Assembly: GCA_021805735.1 (NCBI GenBank)
Contig: JAJZEE010000001.1
Location: forward strand, 33,699-97,698
Origin: Bacillota bacterium
GTDB lineage: Bacteria; Bacillota; Bacilli; Alicyclobacillales; SLC66
Reading direction: 5' to 3'
Length of the DNA: 64,000 nt
The position numbers and the translations under genes were made by a program. Position 1 is the stretch's first letter. Each line of letters opens with the position of its first letter. The notes under the pieces were generated by a model that searched no databases, had not been told where the DNA came from, and saw only the letters and a program-made list of their open reading frames with translations. Below, piece by piece: positions 19,919-30,337 of the stretch.

Positions 19919-21469
19919 GTGCTGCGCAGACATCAGTCTTTCCTGAATAAACTATATGCACTGCTTGACTCAGTCATGGTACTGGTTGCTTTGTTGTTGG
20001 CCTGGTTTTTGCGTTTTCGGACCAACCTTCTGCCCCAGTTCCAGGCGCTTACGTTCGCTGACTACATGTCCATTCTCCTGGCGGCCGTTCCTGCGCTCGT
20101 CCTGAGTTCCGCCCTTCTGGGCCTATATGGAACATCGCGCTCCAACTCCATGCGGACGATCGCCGGGCAAACGGTCAAGAGCGCCGTTGCCATGGCGCTT
20201 GTCGTCATGAGTCTGCTGTACTTCAATCACCAGGTGCATTATTCGCGAGCCGTTCTGTTTTTCTTCGTGACATTCACCTGGCTGCTTGTGGTTGGAGCTC
20301 GCTTCACAGTACGTCTGGTGATGCGAACCGCGCGCAGGCGCGGATTCAACCGCAAGTACCTCCTGTTGGTGGGAGCTACCGCATCGTCACTGACTTTCGC
20401 AAAGAGAGTCATGGCTCAGGAGGATCTCGGCTATGAAATTGTTGGCTACGTAACAGGCGATTCTCCGGATCCGAGGAATGAGGGTCGGACGCTCGAACCC
20501 GAACCGCGAGTAACCGCGACAGCAGGGAAAATCGCGAGTCCACTGCGCGAGAAGACTCTTCACGCACTGCGCGCGGCGGCCGACGAGCAGGCTGCGGATC
20601 TGCGCACCGCCAGGCATGTCGGTCTGGATCGCCTAGGGGTCTCTCATCTGGGTTCGATCGCGAGTCTGGACTCGATATTGGCAACCCGAATCATTGATCA
20701 CGTCGTAATAACACTTGCCAACCGTGGTGATTCGCAACTGTCTGAGGTTATAGACATCGCGGCGCTCCACGGTGTTCACGCCATTCTGGTTCCCGATTTC
20801 CTGGATATCCTGCCGAGTAGACCCCGCTTCGACGAATTTGCGGGCCTGCCTATCGTGGACACCCATTATACACCGCTTGACGATATGATTAACGCCATAT
20901 TTAAAAGAGCATTTGACATAGTATTTTCATGTTTTGTGCTCGTCCTTGGATCACCCCTGTTTCTGATCCTCTCCTTACTGGTCAGGTGGTCTTCGCCGGG
21001 GCCGGTCATGTTCTCGCAGGAACGTCTGGGGAAGAACCGCAGACCGTTTCGTATGTACAAATTCAGAACGATGGTCCACGAAGACCCCGACGAACTGGAT
21101 ACTGGGTGGACAGTGCCCGGTGACCCCAGGAGAACCTTGGTGGGGCGTTTCTTACGTCGTACGAGTCTCGATGAGTTGCCGCAATTTTTCAATGTCCTTA
21201 AAGGCGACATGAGCGTGATCGGACCTCGCCCGGAACGTCCGTATTTTGCCGAGCGGTTTCGCGACGATGTTCCGAAGTATATGATCAAGCACAGAGTTCG
21301 ACCGGGGATCACCGGCTGGGCGCAGGTTAACGGGCTGCGTGGAGACACCAGCATCGAGGAACGCATCAAGTACGACCTGCGCTATATCGAACACTGGACG
21401 TTCTCGTGGGATCTGCGCATAATCGGCCTTACCATGCTGAGGGGATTCCGCGACAAGAACGCGTGCTAG
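19919..21469 (+). CDS. Undecaprenyl-phosphate sugar phosphotransferase (bacterial sugar transferase)
   Basis: 'RAFDIVFSCFVLVLGSPLFLILSLLVRWSSPGPVMFSQERLGKNRRPFRMYKFRTM...LRRTSLDELPQFFNVLKGDMSVIGPRPERPYFAE'. Confidence 0.95.
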   Translation: MLRRHQSFLNKLYALLDSVMVLVALLLAWFLRFRTNLLPQFQALTFADYMSILLAAVPALVLSSALLGLYGTSRSNSMRTIAGQTVKSAVAMALVVMSLLYFNHQVHYSRAVLFFFVTFTWLLVVGARFTVRLVMRTARRRGFNRKYLLLVGATASSLTFAKRVMAQEDLGYEIVGYVTGDSPDPRNEGRTLEPEPRVTATAGKIASPLREKTLHALRAAADEQAADLRTARHVGLDRLGVSHLGSIASLDSILATRIIDHVVITLANRGDSQLSEVIDIAALHGVHAILVPDFLDILPSRPRFDEFAGLPIVDTHYTPLDDMINAIFKRAFDIVFSCFVLVLGSPLFLILSLLVRWSSPGPVMFSQERLGKNRRPFRMYKFRTMVHEDPDELDTGWTVPGDPRRTLVGRFLRRTSLDELPQFFNVLKGDMSVIGPRPERPYFAERFRDDVPKYMIKHRVRPGITGWAQVNGLRGDTSIEERIKYDLRYIEHWTFSWDLRIIGLTMLRGFRDKNAC

Positions 21470-21594
21470 GGAACATGTGATATACATAAACAGTATACGA
21501 CGCGCTGGGAAGCAGACAGCGCAAGTTCAAATCACTTGCTTGCCGATAGCTTATAGACTATGATCAGCAGTATCGTGTAGCATTTGATGGTAAA

Positions 21595-23697
21595 ATGGCG
21601 GTCGTCGCTTTCTCAAAGTCATCTTGTGCTCAACAGGGGTACGGGAGGCCAGCGGGAGGCTCAAAACTGTTCAGTCAGACCGTCAGTCAGATCGCCAGAT
21701 CGTTGTTTGCTGGCTTAGATGTCTCGGAGGTGTATTCGTTGCTCAAACAGAAGACGGCCTTGCTGGCTGCTCCACTCGCTGTAGGAATGTTGCTCACGGG
21801 CATGCCGGCCGCCGCGTCCGCGCACTTTCAGGGACTTCAGGGGCTTCTTGCCACAGGCCATGGAGTCAAGCCGAACCTTGCGTTGATCCAGCCCGTCACC
21901 GATCTGGGCCCGGCGGATCCGAATCAAATCGTTTCGATGTCGATTGTCCTCAAGGCGCAAAATACAACGCAACTCGCGAACTACATCGCCCAGACAGTCA
22001 ATCCATCCAGTTCCAACTACCACAAATTTCTCAGCGTCAATCAATTTCGCAATCTATACGCGCCTCCTGCGACGGATGTAACCCAACTGATCAGCTATCT
22101 CACCGCGCATGGCATCCAGAGCTACGCGTATGCTGATGGACTGCTCGTGAAAGCGATCGGCGCGGCCAGCGCGTTTGAACAGTTGTTCAACATCCAGATT
22201 GAGAACTTCTCTGTCAATGGTTCATCATTTTACGCCGCCAGCAAGGCACTGGCGTTTCCAAAGCCGTTTGCGAAACTGGTGTTGACCACGATTGGACTCA
22301 GCAACTACACGGCGGCCGCTCCGCAGATGATGATGCTGTCCAAAAGTCAGCAACCCGCCACCGCCGCTGCTCCGGTTGCCCTGCCCAAGCATGGCACCGC
22401 CACGGGAGTGCCCGGACAGTACACCGTCGGGGATGTGGCGCATCTGTATCACATCAACGGCCTGTACCGACAAGGGATCACCGGCCAAGGGCAGACCATC
22501 GGGATCGCCACATTTGCCAATTTTCACGCGCAGGACGCGTATCATTACTGGAACGCCATCCATCTCAAATACAAACCCAACCGCATCCGGCAAGTGTTCG
22601 TGGACGGCGGCGGCGCGCTCGGCCAAAGCGCAGGTTCTGGCGAGACGGCGCTCGATGTGGAGCAGTCCGGCGGCATTGCGCCGAACGCAAACATCGTGGT
22701 CTACGACGCGGCCAATACAGACCAGGGATTCGTGGATGTATTCTATCAGGCCGCGTCAGACAATGTGGTGAACACACTCTCCGTCAGTTGGGGGTCGCCT
22801 GAACTGTTCTACCTGGCGTCGCAACAGGCCGGGCAGTTGCAAGCGCTCCATCAGGCGTTCATGGAAGCCGCCGTCCAGGGCATCTCCACCTTTGCCGCCG
22901 CCGGCGATTCCGGCGCCTTTGATGTAAACGCCGCCGTTCCCTATCCATTCGTGTCGAAAGTGGTGTCGGTGGACGCGCCATCGTCCGACCCCTACGTCAC
23001 GGCGACCGGAGGCACCACGCTGGCGGGCCCCATTCATCTGAAAAATGGGTGGGTCAACGTTCCGACAACACGGGCCTGGAGTTGGAGCTACCTCTCCAAC
23101 TACACTAATACATACTACGGTCCGCTTGCCCTGTACACGCGCAACATATTCCCCGTTGGCGGGGGCGGCGGCGTGAGCTCCGTGTGGCCCATGCCATGGT
23201 ATCAACAGGGGATCCCCTCCATCCAAAAGACGCCGCCGGGGCAACAGTTGATCGATTTCACACAAAGTCCGCCGTCCGTCTATTATCAGTTGCACGGAGG
23301 CTTCGCCGGGCGCAACACGCCCGATATCGCGATGAACGCGGATCCCTATACAGGGTACCTGCTGTATTCGACGCCGGACGGAGGCTGGGTGAAGAACGTC
23401 GGCGGCACGAGTATGTCAGCCCCGCAGATGAACGGCATCACGGCGCTCCTCGGTCAATATCTCGGTTCCCGAATCGGCTTGTTGAACCCGGCGCTGTATG
23501 CGATGGCCAAGGCGAACGCCTACGGGCCAAACGGTCCGCTGACCGCCGTCACCGCCGGCAACAACTGGTACTACAGCGCCATCCCAGGCTACAACCAGGC
23601 CACGGGCGTGGGCTCGCCCAACGTCACGAATATGGCCGCCTGGATGAAGGCGCAGCAGCCGCAGCAGCCGCAGGCGGCGGGTGCGGGTGGTCGGTGA
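21595..23697 (+). CDS. S53 family peptidase (sedolisin/kumamolisin-like) with propeptide
   Basis: Pro-kumamolisin-like region, 'SGETALDVEQSGGIAPNANIVVYDA' (E..LD), 'AAAGDSGAFD', 'VGGTSMSAPQMNGI'; true start may be 21739 TTG. Confidence 0.92.
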   Translation: MAVVAFSKSSCAQQGYGRPAGGSKLFSQTVSQIARSLFAGLDVSEVYSLLKQKTALLAAPLAVGMLLTGMPAAASAHFQGLQGLLATGHGVKPNLALIQPVTDLGPADPNQIVSMSIVLKAQNTTQLANYIAQTVNPSSSNYHKFLSVNQFRNLYAPPATDVTQLISYLTAHGIQSYAYADGLLVKAIGAASAFEQLFNIQIENFSVNGSSFYAASKALAFPKPFAKLVLTTIGLSNYTAAAPQMMMLSKSQQPATAAAPVALPKHGTATGVPGQYTVGDVAHLYHINGLYRQGITGQGQTIGIATFANFHAQDAYHYWNAIHLKYKPNRIRQVFVDGGGALGQSAGSGETALDVEQSGGIAPNANIVVYDAANTDQGFVDVFYQAASDNVVNTLSVSWGSPELFYLASQQAGQLQALHQAFMEAAVQGISTFAAAGDSGAFDVNAAVPYPFVSKVVSVDAPSSDPYVTATGGTTLAGPIHLKNGWVNVPTTRAWSWSYLSNYTNTYYGPLALYTRNIFPVGGGGGVSSVWPMPWYQQGIPSIQKTPPGQQLIDFTQSPPSVYYQLHGGFAGRNTPDIAMNADPYTGYLLYSTPDGGWVKNVGGTSMSAPQMNGITALLGQYLGSRIGLLNPALYAMAKANAYGPNGPLTAVTAGNNWYYSAIPGYNQATGVGSPNVTNMAAWMKAQQPQQPQAAGAGGR

Positions 23698-23776
23698 TCC
23701 TCTATGCATGGCGCCGCAGTCCGCGCCGACGATGCGCGTTCTCTCGACGTCTGAAGGAAAGTAGGATACGACAGCC

Positions 23777-24937
23777 ATGAGAGTGGCCCTTGTGCATGAG
23801 TGGCTCGTCAATATTCGTGGTTCAGAGCAGGTGCTGTTGCGGTTGGCGCGTCTGTTTCCGGACGCCGCCATTTTTGTATCCGTCATGGAACCTTCGGCGC
23901 TCCCTGAAGAGCTGTCATCGCGAGATGTTCGGACCACCTTTATCCAGAAACTTCCGCGCGCCAGTTCCCTTTATCAGGCGTATCTGCCCCTGATGCCGCT
24001 TGCCTTTGAGTCGCTGGATCTACAGGACTATGATCTCGTCATCAGCAGCAGCCACGCCTGCGCGAAGGGCGTTATCGCAGCGCCGCAGGCCAAACACATC
24101 TGCTACTGTCATACTCCGATGCGCTACGCCTGGAGCGAATACCACAGGTATAGGCAGCACACCCGAGGTCCGATCAGGCGTTTCGCATCCACCTTACTGC
24201 TGCACTATCTGCGGCTGTGGGACGTATCCAGTTCTGCGCGCGTGGATCACTTTATCGCGAACAGTTCCGAAGTCGCCGCGCGCATTGCCCGCTATTACGG
24301 CAGATCTGCTGAAATCATCCACCCTCCTGTAGAGCGAATCGTACAGGCAGAAGAAGACTCTGCGGTCCAGACGCGACCGTTGCTGTTGCCGCGTTTCTTT
24401 GATGCGCATCCCTTCTATCTGTTCCTGGGTCGACTCGTGCCGTACAAGCGGCTTGATCTGGCAGTCGCCGCCTGCGAACGACTGGGGGCGCCTTTGGTAG
24501 TAGCGGGAGATGGATCGCGCATGGATGAGCCGCGCCACGGAAACAGCGCTGCAGACCGTGGAACAGGACGTGCAGAGCAGACCGCTTATCTCGGGCCGGT
24601 GACTGACGCCGAAGCGCGCTGGCTGTTTGCGCACTGTCAGGCATTTATCTTTCCGGGACTCGAAGATTTTGGCATCACAATGGTTGAAGCGCTGAGTTTC
24701 GGCAAACCTGTTGTTGCCTATGCGCGAGGAGGCGCACTTGACATCATACGCGATGGCAGAAACGGTGTGCTGTTCCGTGAACCTACGGCAAAAGCGCTGG
24801 CCGAAGCCATGGAGAGACTCCAGAAGATAACCTTCGACCCTGATGAAATAACGTCCTCGGCACTCGCCTTTCACCCCGATTACTTTGATGAACGCGTGCG
24901 CAGCGCGGTTTCCCGGGTTCTGACCGAACAGTCGTAA
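23777..24937 (+). CDS. Glycosyltransferase family 4 protein
   Basis: 'MRVALVHEWLVNIRGSEQVLLRLARLFP', 'FIFPGLEDFGITMVEALSFGKPVVAYARGGALDII'. Confidence 0.94.
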   Translation: MRVALVHEWLVNIRGSEQVLLRLARLFPDAAIFVSVMEPSALPEELSSRDVRTTFIQKLPRASSLYQAYLPLMPLAFESLDLQDYDLVISSSHACAKGVIAAPQAKHICYCHTPMRYAWSEYHRYRQHTRGPIRRFASTLLLHYLRLWDVSSSARVDHFIANSSEVAARIARYYGRSAEIIHPPVERIVQAEEDSAVQTRPLLLPRFFDAHPFYLFLGRLVPYKRLDLAVAACERLGAPLVVAGDGSRMDEPRHGNSAADRGTGRAEQTAYLGPVTDAEARWLFAHCQAFIFPGLEDFGITMVEALSFGKPVVAYARGGALDIIRDGRNGVLFREPTAKALAEAMERLQKITFDPDEITSSALAFHPDYFDERVRSAVSRVLTEQS

Positions 24938-25107
24938 GGTCACTGGCGGGGTCAATCTTTACCATGGGGCAAATCCTCTATTGACCAAGTATTTGGCATG
25001 TGCTAGGCTAGCATTGAGGCCAGAATATAGCAAATGGGGAAAGGTGTACATAGCGCCTCTCAGGTGCGATTTCTGGATCGCATTGCGTTATCCTAGGGGG
25101 AGACTGA

Positions 25108-28100
25108 ATGCGCAAACATGTTTCAAGAACGGCCATGACCATCATGGTCTCCGTTCTGTTGGCGGCATCACCCGCCGCGTACAGTTACGCGGCGACGAGC
25201 GGCGCCTCTTCGCCGCCCGGTTCGAGTTCCACAACCGCACCGGCGGCAGGTTCACAGATACTTCAGCCAGTGCCGAAGTATGTGGGGAAAGCCAAGTCGA
25301 TGGGAGCACTGGATCCCGGAAAACAGTTGTCGTTTACTGTCTATCTGCATCCAGCCAATCAAAGTGGACTGTTCTCATACGTACAGGAGACGGTAAACCA
25401 GAAATCTCCGTATTATCATAAGTGGCTTAAGCCAGCGCAGATTCGCGCGCAGTTCGGAGCCAACCCCTCTGCCGTGGCGCAGCTCTCCAATTACTTGCAG
25501 TCGCAGGGGTTGCAGGTAGGGTCATTATCGGCTGACGGTCTCTCCATGTCAGTGAGTGGGTCTGTGCAGCACATCGAGACCGCTTTTTCCACTCAATTGA
25601 CCAATTTTTCGAAAAATCACCTCTCTTTCTTCGCAAACTCAACACCCCTGATGCTTCCCGCTTCTGTATCGGGCGTCGCGCTCACGGTTACGGGGCTCGA
25701 TTCCTACCAAAAAGCGGTGGCGCCGCAGGGGAACGCTCCGATTCTCATGCATGGCAGGCAGCGGTACACAGATCCGATGAAGCACATCGTTCGCAAGAAT
25801 GGCTCATCGTATCCATCCACCGTCGCGACTCGCGCCAACGCGCAAGCAGGATCGCCGGCGGCGTTGAACGACGTGTCGACGTATTCCAGTCTGGTTTCCA
25901 CGACCGGTACAGCGACATTGACGTACACGGTCACTGATTCTACCGGCGCGCCGGTGCCCGGGGTCGCGGTGCAGCTCTCGTCCTCGTTTGGCAATCCATC
26001 TCTGACAGGGTCTACGTCAGCAGTCATTGCAGCCGCATCGACGACAGGCGCAGCCGGCGCAGCCGTTACCGCAACCACCGACTCCTCCGGAACGGTGTCC
26101 TTCACTGTGTCCGACGCGACATCGGAGGACATCAACTTCACCGCCGCAGTACCGTCTGCGGGGTTGAGCGCATCGGCGCCGGACAATATCTGGTTCTTTT
26201 ACGCTAACGCGTTTACAGCTACCGCCGACACGCATACACCGGTGCCGGCAGCGACGGGCCAGGATATCCGGTTCAACCTCAGCGCTTTCACTGATCCGGC
26301 AACGGGGCAGCCAGTTCAGGGCTCAATGCTGGTCGGTATGATGCCTCCCAGCAACTACAACCCGGATCCCAACATGATGGCGCCATACCTGCCGAACTAT
26401 TTTCAGGGGGTATCCGGTCTGCCCAACCAGGACTACATGACGTTGTGGGGTCCGGCAAGTGGACCTGTAACCATCTTCCAGGCAGGTCCGAACGGCAACA
26501 CCCTGTATGAGGGTGTGTCCGCCAGCGTGTCCTGGGCAGGGCCGAATGTCAGTAACTATCCGCTTGACGCGACCGCCGGCAACCAGTTGTACGGCGCGAC
26601 AGGCACGGTGGCGCGCGCGCAGGCGATCGGCGGCATGCGGATCGGGATTTTTGCTATGTCCGCTTACACGCCGAGCGACCTGCAGGCGTACTTCGGCTAC
26701 AATAATCTGCCGATGCCCAACGTAGTGCAGGTTCCTGTGGACGGCGGCGTCCAAAACCAGATAATTCCCGGTTGGCACGGCGAACTGATGCTTGACATGG
26801 AACGTTCCGCTTCCTCCGCCCCAGGGGCGACGCTGTACCTGTACCAACTCAACCCGTATGGAGATCCGCTTGACGCGCTGACAGCGGTGGCTGCGCAGGA
26901 TCAGGTGCAGGTGTACACCTCCAGCTTCGGAATGGCGGAAGACGCCCTGACGCCCCAATACGCTCAGGCATGGGACATCCAGTCGGCCGCCGCGTCTGCA
27001 GAGGGCATCACCCTGATGGCTTCCAGCGGAGATTCGGGAGCCAACTCCGATCAGAGTCCAAACACTCAGTTGCTGCAAACGGTCAACCTGCCTGCTTCCG
27101 ATCCATACACGACGGCGGTCGGTGGAACGCAACTCGGATACAGCGGCACGTACAATGCCTCGGCGTTCAATCCGACTGCGCCAGTTGCGCCAGGTTCTCT
27201 GACTGACGCCACATCCACCCCGTCGCTGACCAGTGAGTGGGGTTGGTCGCCGGACGGTCCGTGGCATACGCTTATATCTTCATCCACAGGCGGCTATAGC
27301 GAGTTCTTCGCCAAACCTCCCTACCAAAACGGCGTCGTGCCAGGCGCCATGCGGGGAGTGCCGGACATTTCATTTATGGCGGTCACGCCCTGGTGGTTGA
27401 CGACCGACAACGGACAGTGGTTGCTCGACGGCGGAACATCCGCCGCTTCTCCGACGTGGGCCGGCTATGTAGCCGATATGGATACGGTGCTGGGCGGTCT
27501 GATGGGTACGATGAATCCGCTCATTTACCAGATGGCGCAAGTGAATCCAAACGCGTTCAATAACGTTACGGCCGGTTGGAACAACGGATATCAGGCGACC
27601 GGGGTAGGCTGGAACGCCGTAACCGGTTGGGGTTCCGTGAAAATCGACCAGTTTCTCAGCGACTTGCAGCCGCAGTACAACATCGCGTGGGGACAGAACA
27701 CCACGCCCGCGTCGATGAGCCCCGGAGCCAGCCAAAACGTGTCGGTCACACTGACAAACGAAGGGCAGACGACATGGACGGCGGGCCAATTCTTCGTGGC
27801 TTACCGCTGGATCAACACACAGGGCCAAGTCGTCAGCACGGGTCCGTGGGCGTCCCTTGCGAGCAATGTCGCAACAGGCCAGTCGGCGACGGTGACAGAT
27901 AAAGTAACGGCGCCGACCACACCAGGCTCTTATGTACTGCAATGGGATGTTGTCGACAACGGCGTAACATGGCTCTCGAACGCAGGCGCGCAGACCGATG
28001 ACATTCAGGTCTCGGTGGGCGGAAAGCAGGGTGTCGTGTGGGGATCGACAACCACCCCGGCAACCATTGCCACAGGCGGCACCGTGAACGCCGCCGTGAC

Positions 28101-29490
28101 GCTTCAAAATACCGGTTCCGATACGCTGGCTTCACCGAAATACTTCCTGGCTTACCACTGGACAACGCCGCAGGGGCAGATGGTGAACTTCAACGGCGCC
28201 TGGAACGCTTTCCCGAGCGGCGGCATCGCAAGCGGCCAGACGGGTTCAGTGCCAGTGTCCATCACGGCGCCAAGCAAGCCAGGCAACTATGTGTTGCAGT
28301 ATGACATCGTAGAGCCTGGCGTTGCGTGGTTCTCGTCGGAAGGCATTGCGGTTGACTCTGTGCCAGTCACCGTGGCGCCGTCGTTCTCCGTGTCGTTTGC
28401 TTCGGATCAGACACCGTCGACCATTATCTCCAGTCTGCCGACACAGTCGTCGATCCAGATTACCAATACGGGGTCGACGACCATGACTCCGAACCAATAT
28501 TTCGTCAGTTACCACTGGCTCAACAGTCAGGGGCAAGTGGTCCAGTTCAACAACACGTGGTTCCCGTTTGTCGCCTCACCAACTGGCGCCGTGTCGCTGG
28601 CGCCGGGACAAAGCATGACCGTTCCCGTGACCATTTCGGCGCCGACTACTTCCCAGGGCTACAACATGCCGCCCGGTCAGTATCAGATCGTGTGGGATGT
28701 CATAGACAGCGGCGTCGCGTGGTCGTCGTCCAACGGCCAGGACAAGGTCGACGCAGTGACAGTGATGCAGCCGCCGCTTGCGGTGAAATGGCTTAGTTCC
28801 GACACACCGTCGAACATGCTGGCCGGACAGACGGCCAACGTCAATGTTGCGCTTGAAAATTTCAGTCCGGTCACTTTGCAATCGCCGCAGTACTATCTGG
28901 CTGGGGAGTGGCTGAACGCTTCCGGACAGGTCGTTCAGACAACCAACTGGGCATCGATCAACGTCGCGTCTCTGGGCTCCGCGACTGTGCCTGCACAGTT
29001 GACAGCTCCGAGCGCGCCAGGCACATACACGTTCCAGTGGGATATTGTGGAGCCTGGCGTCACATGGTTGTCGCAAACAGGAAATCCGACGGTTCCGATT
29101 ACCATCGTGGTGCAGAAATCGGCGCCATACGGCGTGTCGTGGGGCGCCAACACGACGCCCGCGACCATGACGCACGGTCAAACGGGAGTCAGCGCGTCGG
29201 TGACACTGACAAATACCGGCACTAACACATGGACCAACAGTGGCAACAACGCCTATTATCTCGCGTACCACTGGGTGAACAGCCAAGGTCAGGTGGTCTC
29301 CTGGAACGGCGTGTGGACGCCATTTCCGTCCAGCGTACAGCCAGGCCAGACAGTGACGGTGAACGCCAGCATCAACGCGCCGAGCGCTCCCGGTTCCTAC
29401 AAGCTGGAGTGGGATATCGTACAATCGGGAGTCACCTGGTTCTCGGTACAGGGTGTCCAACCTGATGTGATCCCTGTCGCAGTGAACTGA
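25108..29490 (+). CDS. Large S53 family peptidase with interposed Ig-like domain and five C-terminal NBR1-type Ig-like repeats
   Basis: Propeptide; catalytic 'GELMLDMERSASSAPGATLYLYQ', 'ASSGDSGANSD', 'DGGTSAASPTWAGYV'; five ~350-bp repeats starting 'WG.NTTPA.M..G' and ending 'YVLQWDIV..GVTWLS'. Confidence 0.9.
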   Translation: MRKHVSRTAMTIMVSVLLAASPAAYSYAATSGASSPPGSSSTTAPAAGSQILQPVPKYVGKAKSMGALDPGKQLSFTVYLHPANQSGLFSYVQETVNQKSPYYHKWLKPAQIRAQFGANPSAVAQLSNYLQSQGLQVGSLSADGLSMSVSGSVQHIETAFSTQLTNFSKNHLSFFANSTPLMLPASVSGVALTVTGLDSYQKAVAPQGNAPILMHGRQRYTDPMKHIVRKNGSSYPSTVATRANAQAGSPAALNDVSTYSSLVSTTGTATLTYTVTDSTGAPVPGVAVQLSSSFGNPSLTGSTSAVIAAASTTGAAGAAVTATTDSSGTVSFTVSDATSEDINFTAAVPSAGLSASAPDNIWFFYANAFTATADTHTPVPAATGQDIRFNLSAFTDPATGQPVQGSMLVGMMPPSNYNPDPNMMAPYLPNYFQGVSGLPNQDYMTLWGPASGPVTIFQAGPNGNTLYEGVSASVSWAGPNVSNYPLDATAGNQLYGATGTVARAQAIGGMRIGIFAMSAYTPSDLQAYFGYNNLPMPNVVQVPVDGGVQNQIIPGWHGELMLDMERSASSAPGATLYLYQLNPYGDPLDALTAVAAQDQVQVYTSSFGMAEDALTPQYAQAWDIQSAAASAEGITLMASSGDSGANSDQSPNTQLLQTVNLPASDPYTTAVGGTQLGYSGTYNASAFNPTAPVAPGSLTDATSTPSLTSEWGWSPDGPWHTLISSSTGGYSEFFAKPPYQNGVVPGAMRGVPDISFMAVTPWWLTTDNGQWLLDGGTSAASPTWAGYVADMDTVLGGLMGTMNPLIYQMAQVNPNAFNNVTAGWNNGYQATGVGWNAVTGWGSVKIDQFLSDLQPQYNIAWGQNTTPASMSPGASQNVSVTLTNEGQTTWTAGQFFVAYRWINTQGQVVSTGPWASLASNVATGQSATVTDKVTAPTTPGSYVLQWDVVDNGVTWLSNAGAQTDDIQVSVGGKQGVVWGSTTTPATIATGGTVNAAVTLQNTGSDTLASPKYFLAYHWTTPQGQMVNFNGAWNAFPSGGIASGQTGSVPVSITAPSKPGNYVLQYDIVEPGVAWFSSEGIAVDSVPVTVAPSFSVSFASDQTPSTIISSLPTQSSIQITNTGSTTMTPNQYFVSYHWLNSQGQVVQFNNTWFPFVASPTGAVSLAPGQSMTVPVTISAPTTSQGYNMPPGQYQIVWDVIDSGVAWSSSNGQDKVDAVTVMQPPLAVKWLSSDTPSNMLAGQTANVNVALENFSPVTLQSPQYYLAGEWLNASGQVVQTTNWASINVASLGSATVPAQLTAPSAPGTYTFQWDIVEPGVTWLSQTGNPTVPITIVVQKSAPYGVSWGANTTPATMTHGQTGVSASVTLTNTGTNTWTNSGNNAYYLAYHWVNSQGQVVSWNGVWTPFPSSVQPGQTVTVNASINAPSAPGSYKLEWDIVQSGVTWFSVQGVQPDVIPVAVN

Positions 29491-29570
29491 TCGCGCTGCC
29501 CCGCAGTGGATAGCCGCTTCAGTTCGCTGCACAGGCAGGCGGGAAAGGTGTAGTTAGTAGTTCATACGGC

Positions 29571-29620
29571 AAGGCGATCGGTCTCCTCACTAGGGGGGGC
29601 TGATCGCCTTCTTTTGATTG
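29571..29620 (+). terminator. Rho-independent terminator after the S53 gene
   Basis: AAGGCGATC...GATCGCCTT followed by CTTTTG. Confidence 0.7.
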
Positions 29621-29822
29621 CCGTCACTGCGTCGGGGCGCTCTCCACTTCGTTAGCGTCCGCCCTACATATCCATAGCAGTGACTGCTGGAATTTGTATA
29701 CGAATTTGCGCTATCCAGTGTTTATGCTACACTATGACCATCCTAGTAAATGCGTGATGCGACAATCCTTTGTCCATCGTCATGCAGGGAAGAAACACAG
29801 ACGGACCTTGAGGGGATCGCAT

Positions 29823-30337
29823 TGGAACTGCATGAGTTGCTTTCCGCTACCCTGCGCGAAGAAGTGAGTCGCGCGCAACCGCACGCTTCGTTGGTGAAAA
29901 CAGCTCACCTTCAGCTTCAGGTGCTGGATCATGTCGTCGCTCAGTTGCAAAGCAGCGCTGAGATTGATCTCACGATTCCAGTGGGGTCGCACAGGCGAGT
30001 GATAGGGCGGTTCATCTCTCTGTACAAGCGTCTCGTTGCTCGTGCGCTTCGCTGGCACACCGATGTGCTCTGGAGGCGGCAAAGCGAGTACAACAGAACA
30101 TTGCTTGAAGCGCTCACGCTCGTTCGGCAGTTTCAGGTTGAGATCCTGGAGAGACTCACCATGTTCGAGAATTCACCCGACCAAACTGTGGCTCGCCTGG
30201 TTTACGACTTTCCGGAGCGTCAAAAGAGAGATGAACTGAACATTGCAGGGCAGTCGGTCGACCCGCCTCCGAACAGATGTCACGAGGCTTTCCCGGAAGC
30301 GGAGGAGGTGAACAGAGGTGCGCATCGCCTACTTTAG
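29823..30337 (+). CDS. Hypothetical helical protein in polysaccharide cluster
   Basis: Resembles the N-terminal region of the methyltransferase at 34908; start uncertain (29750 or 29823). Confidence 0.6.

Noticed and set aside
26323-29532. Large minus ORFs (314, 245 and 318 aa) opposite the S53 gene
   Set aside because: R/H/C-rich shadow translations of repetitive sense sequence.
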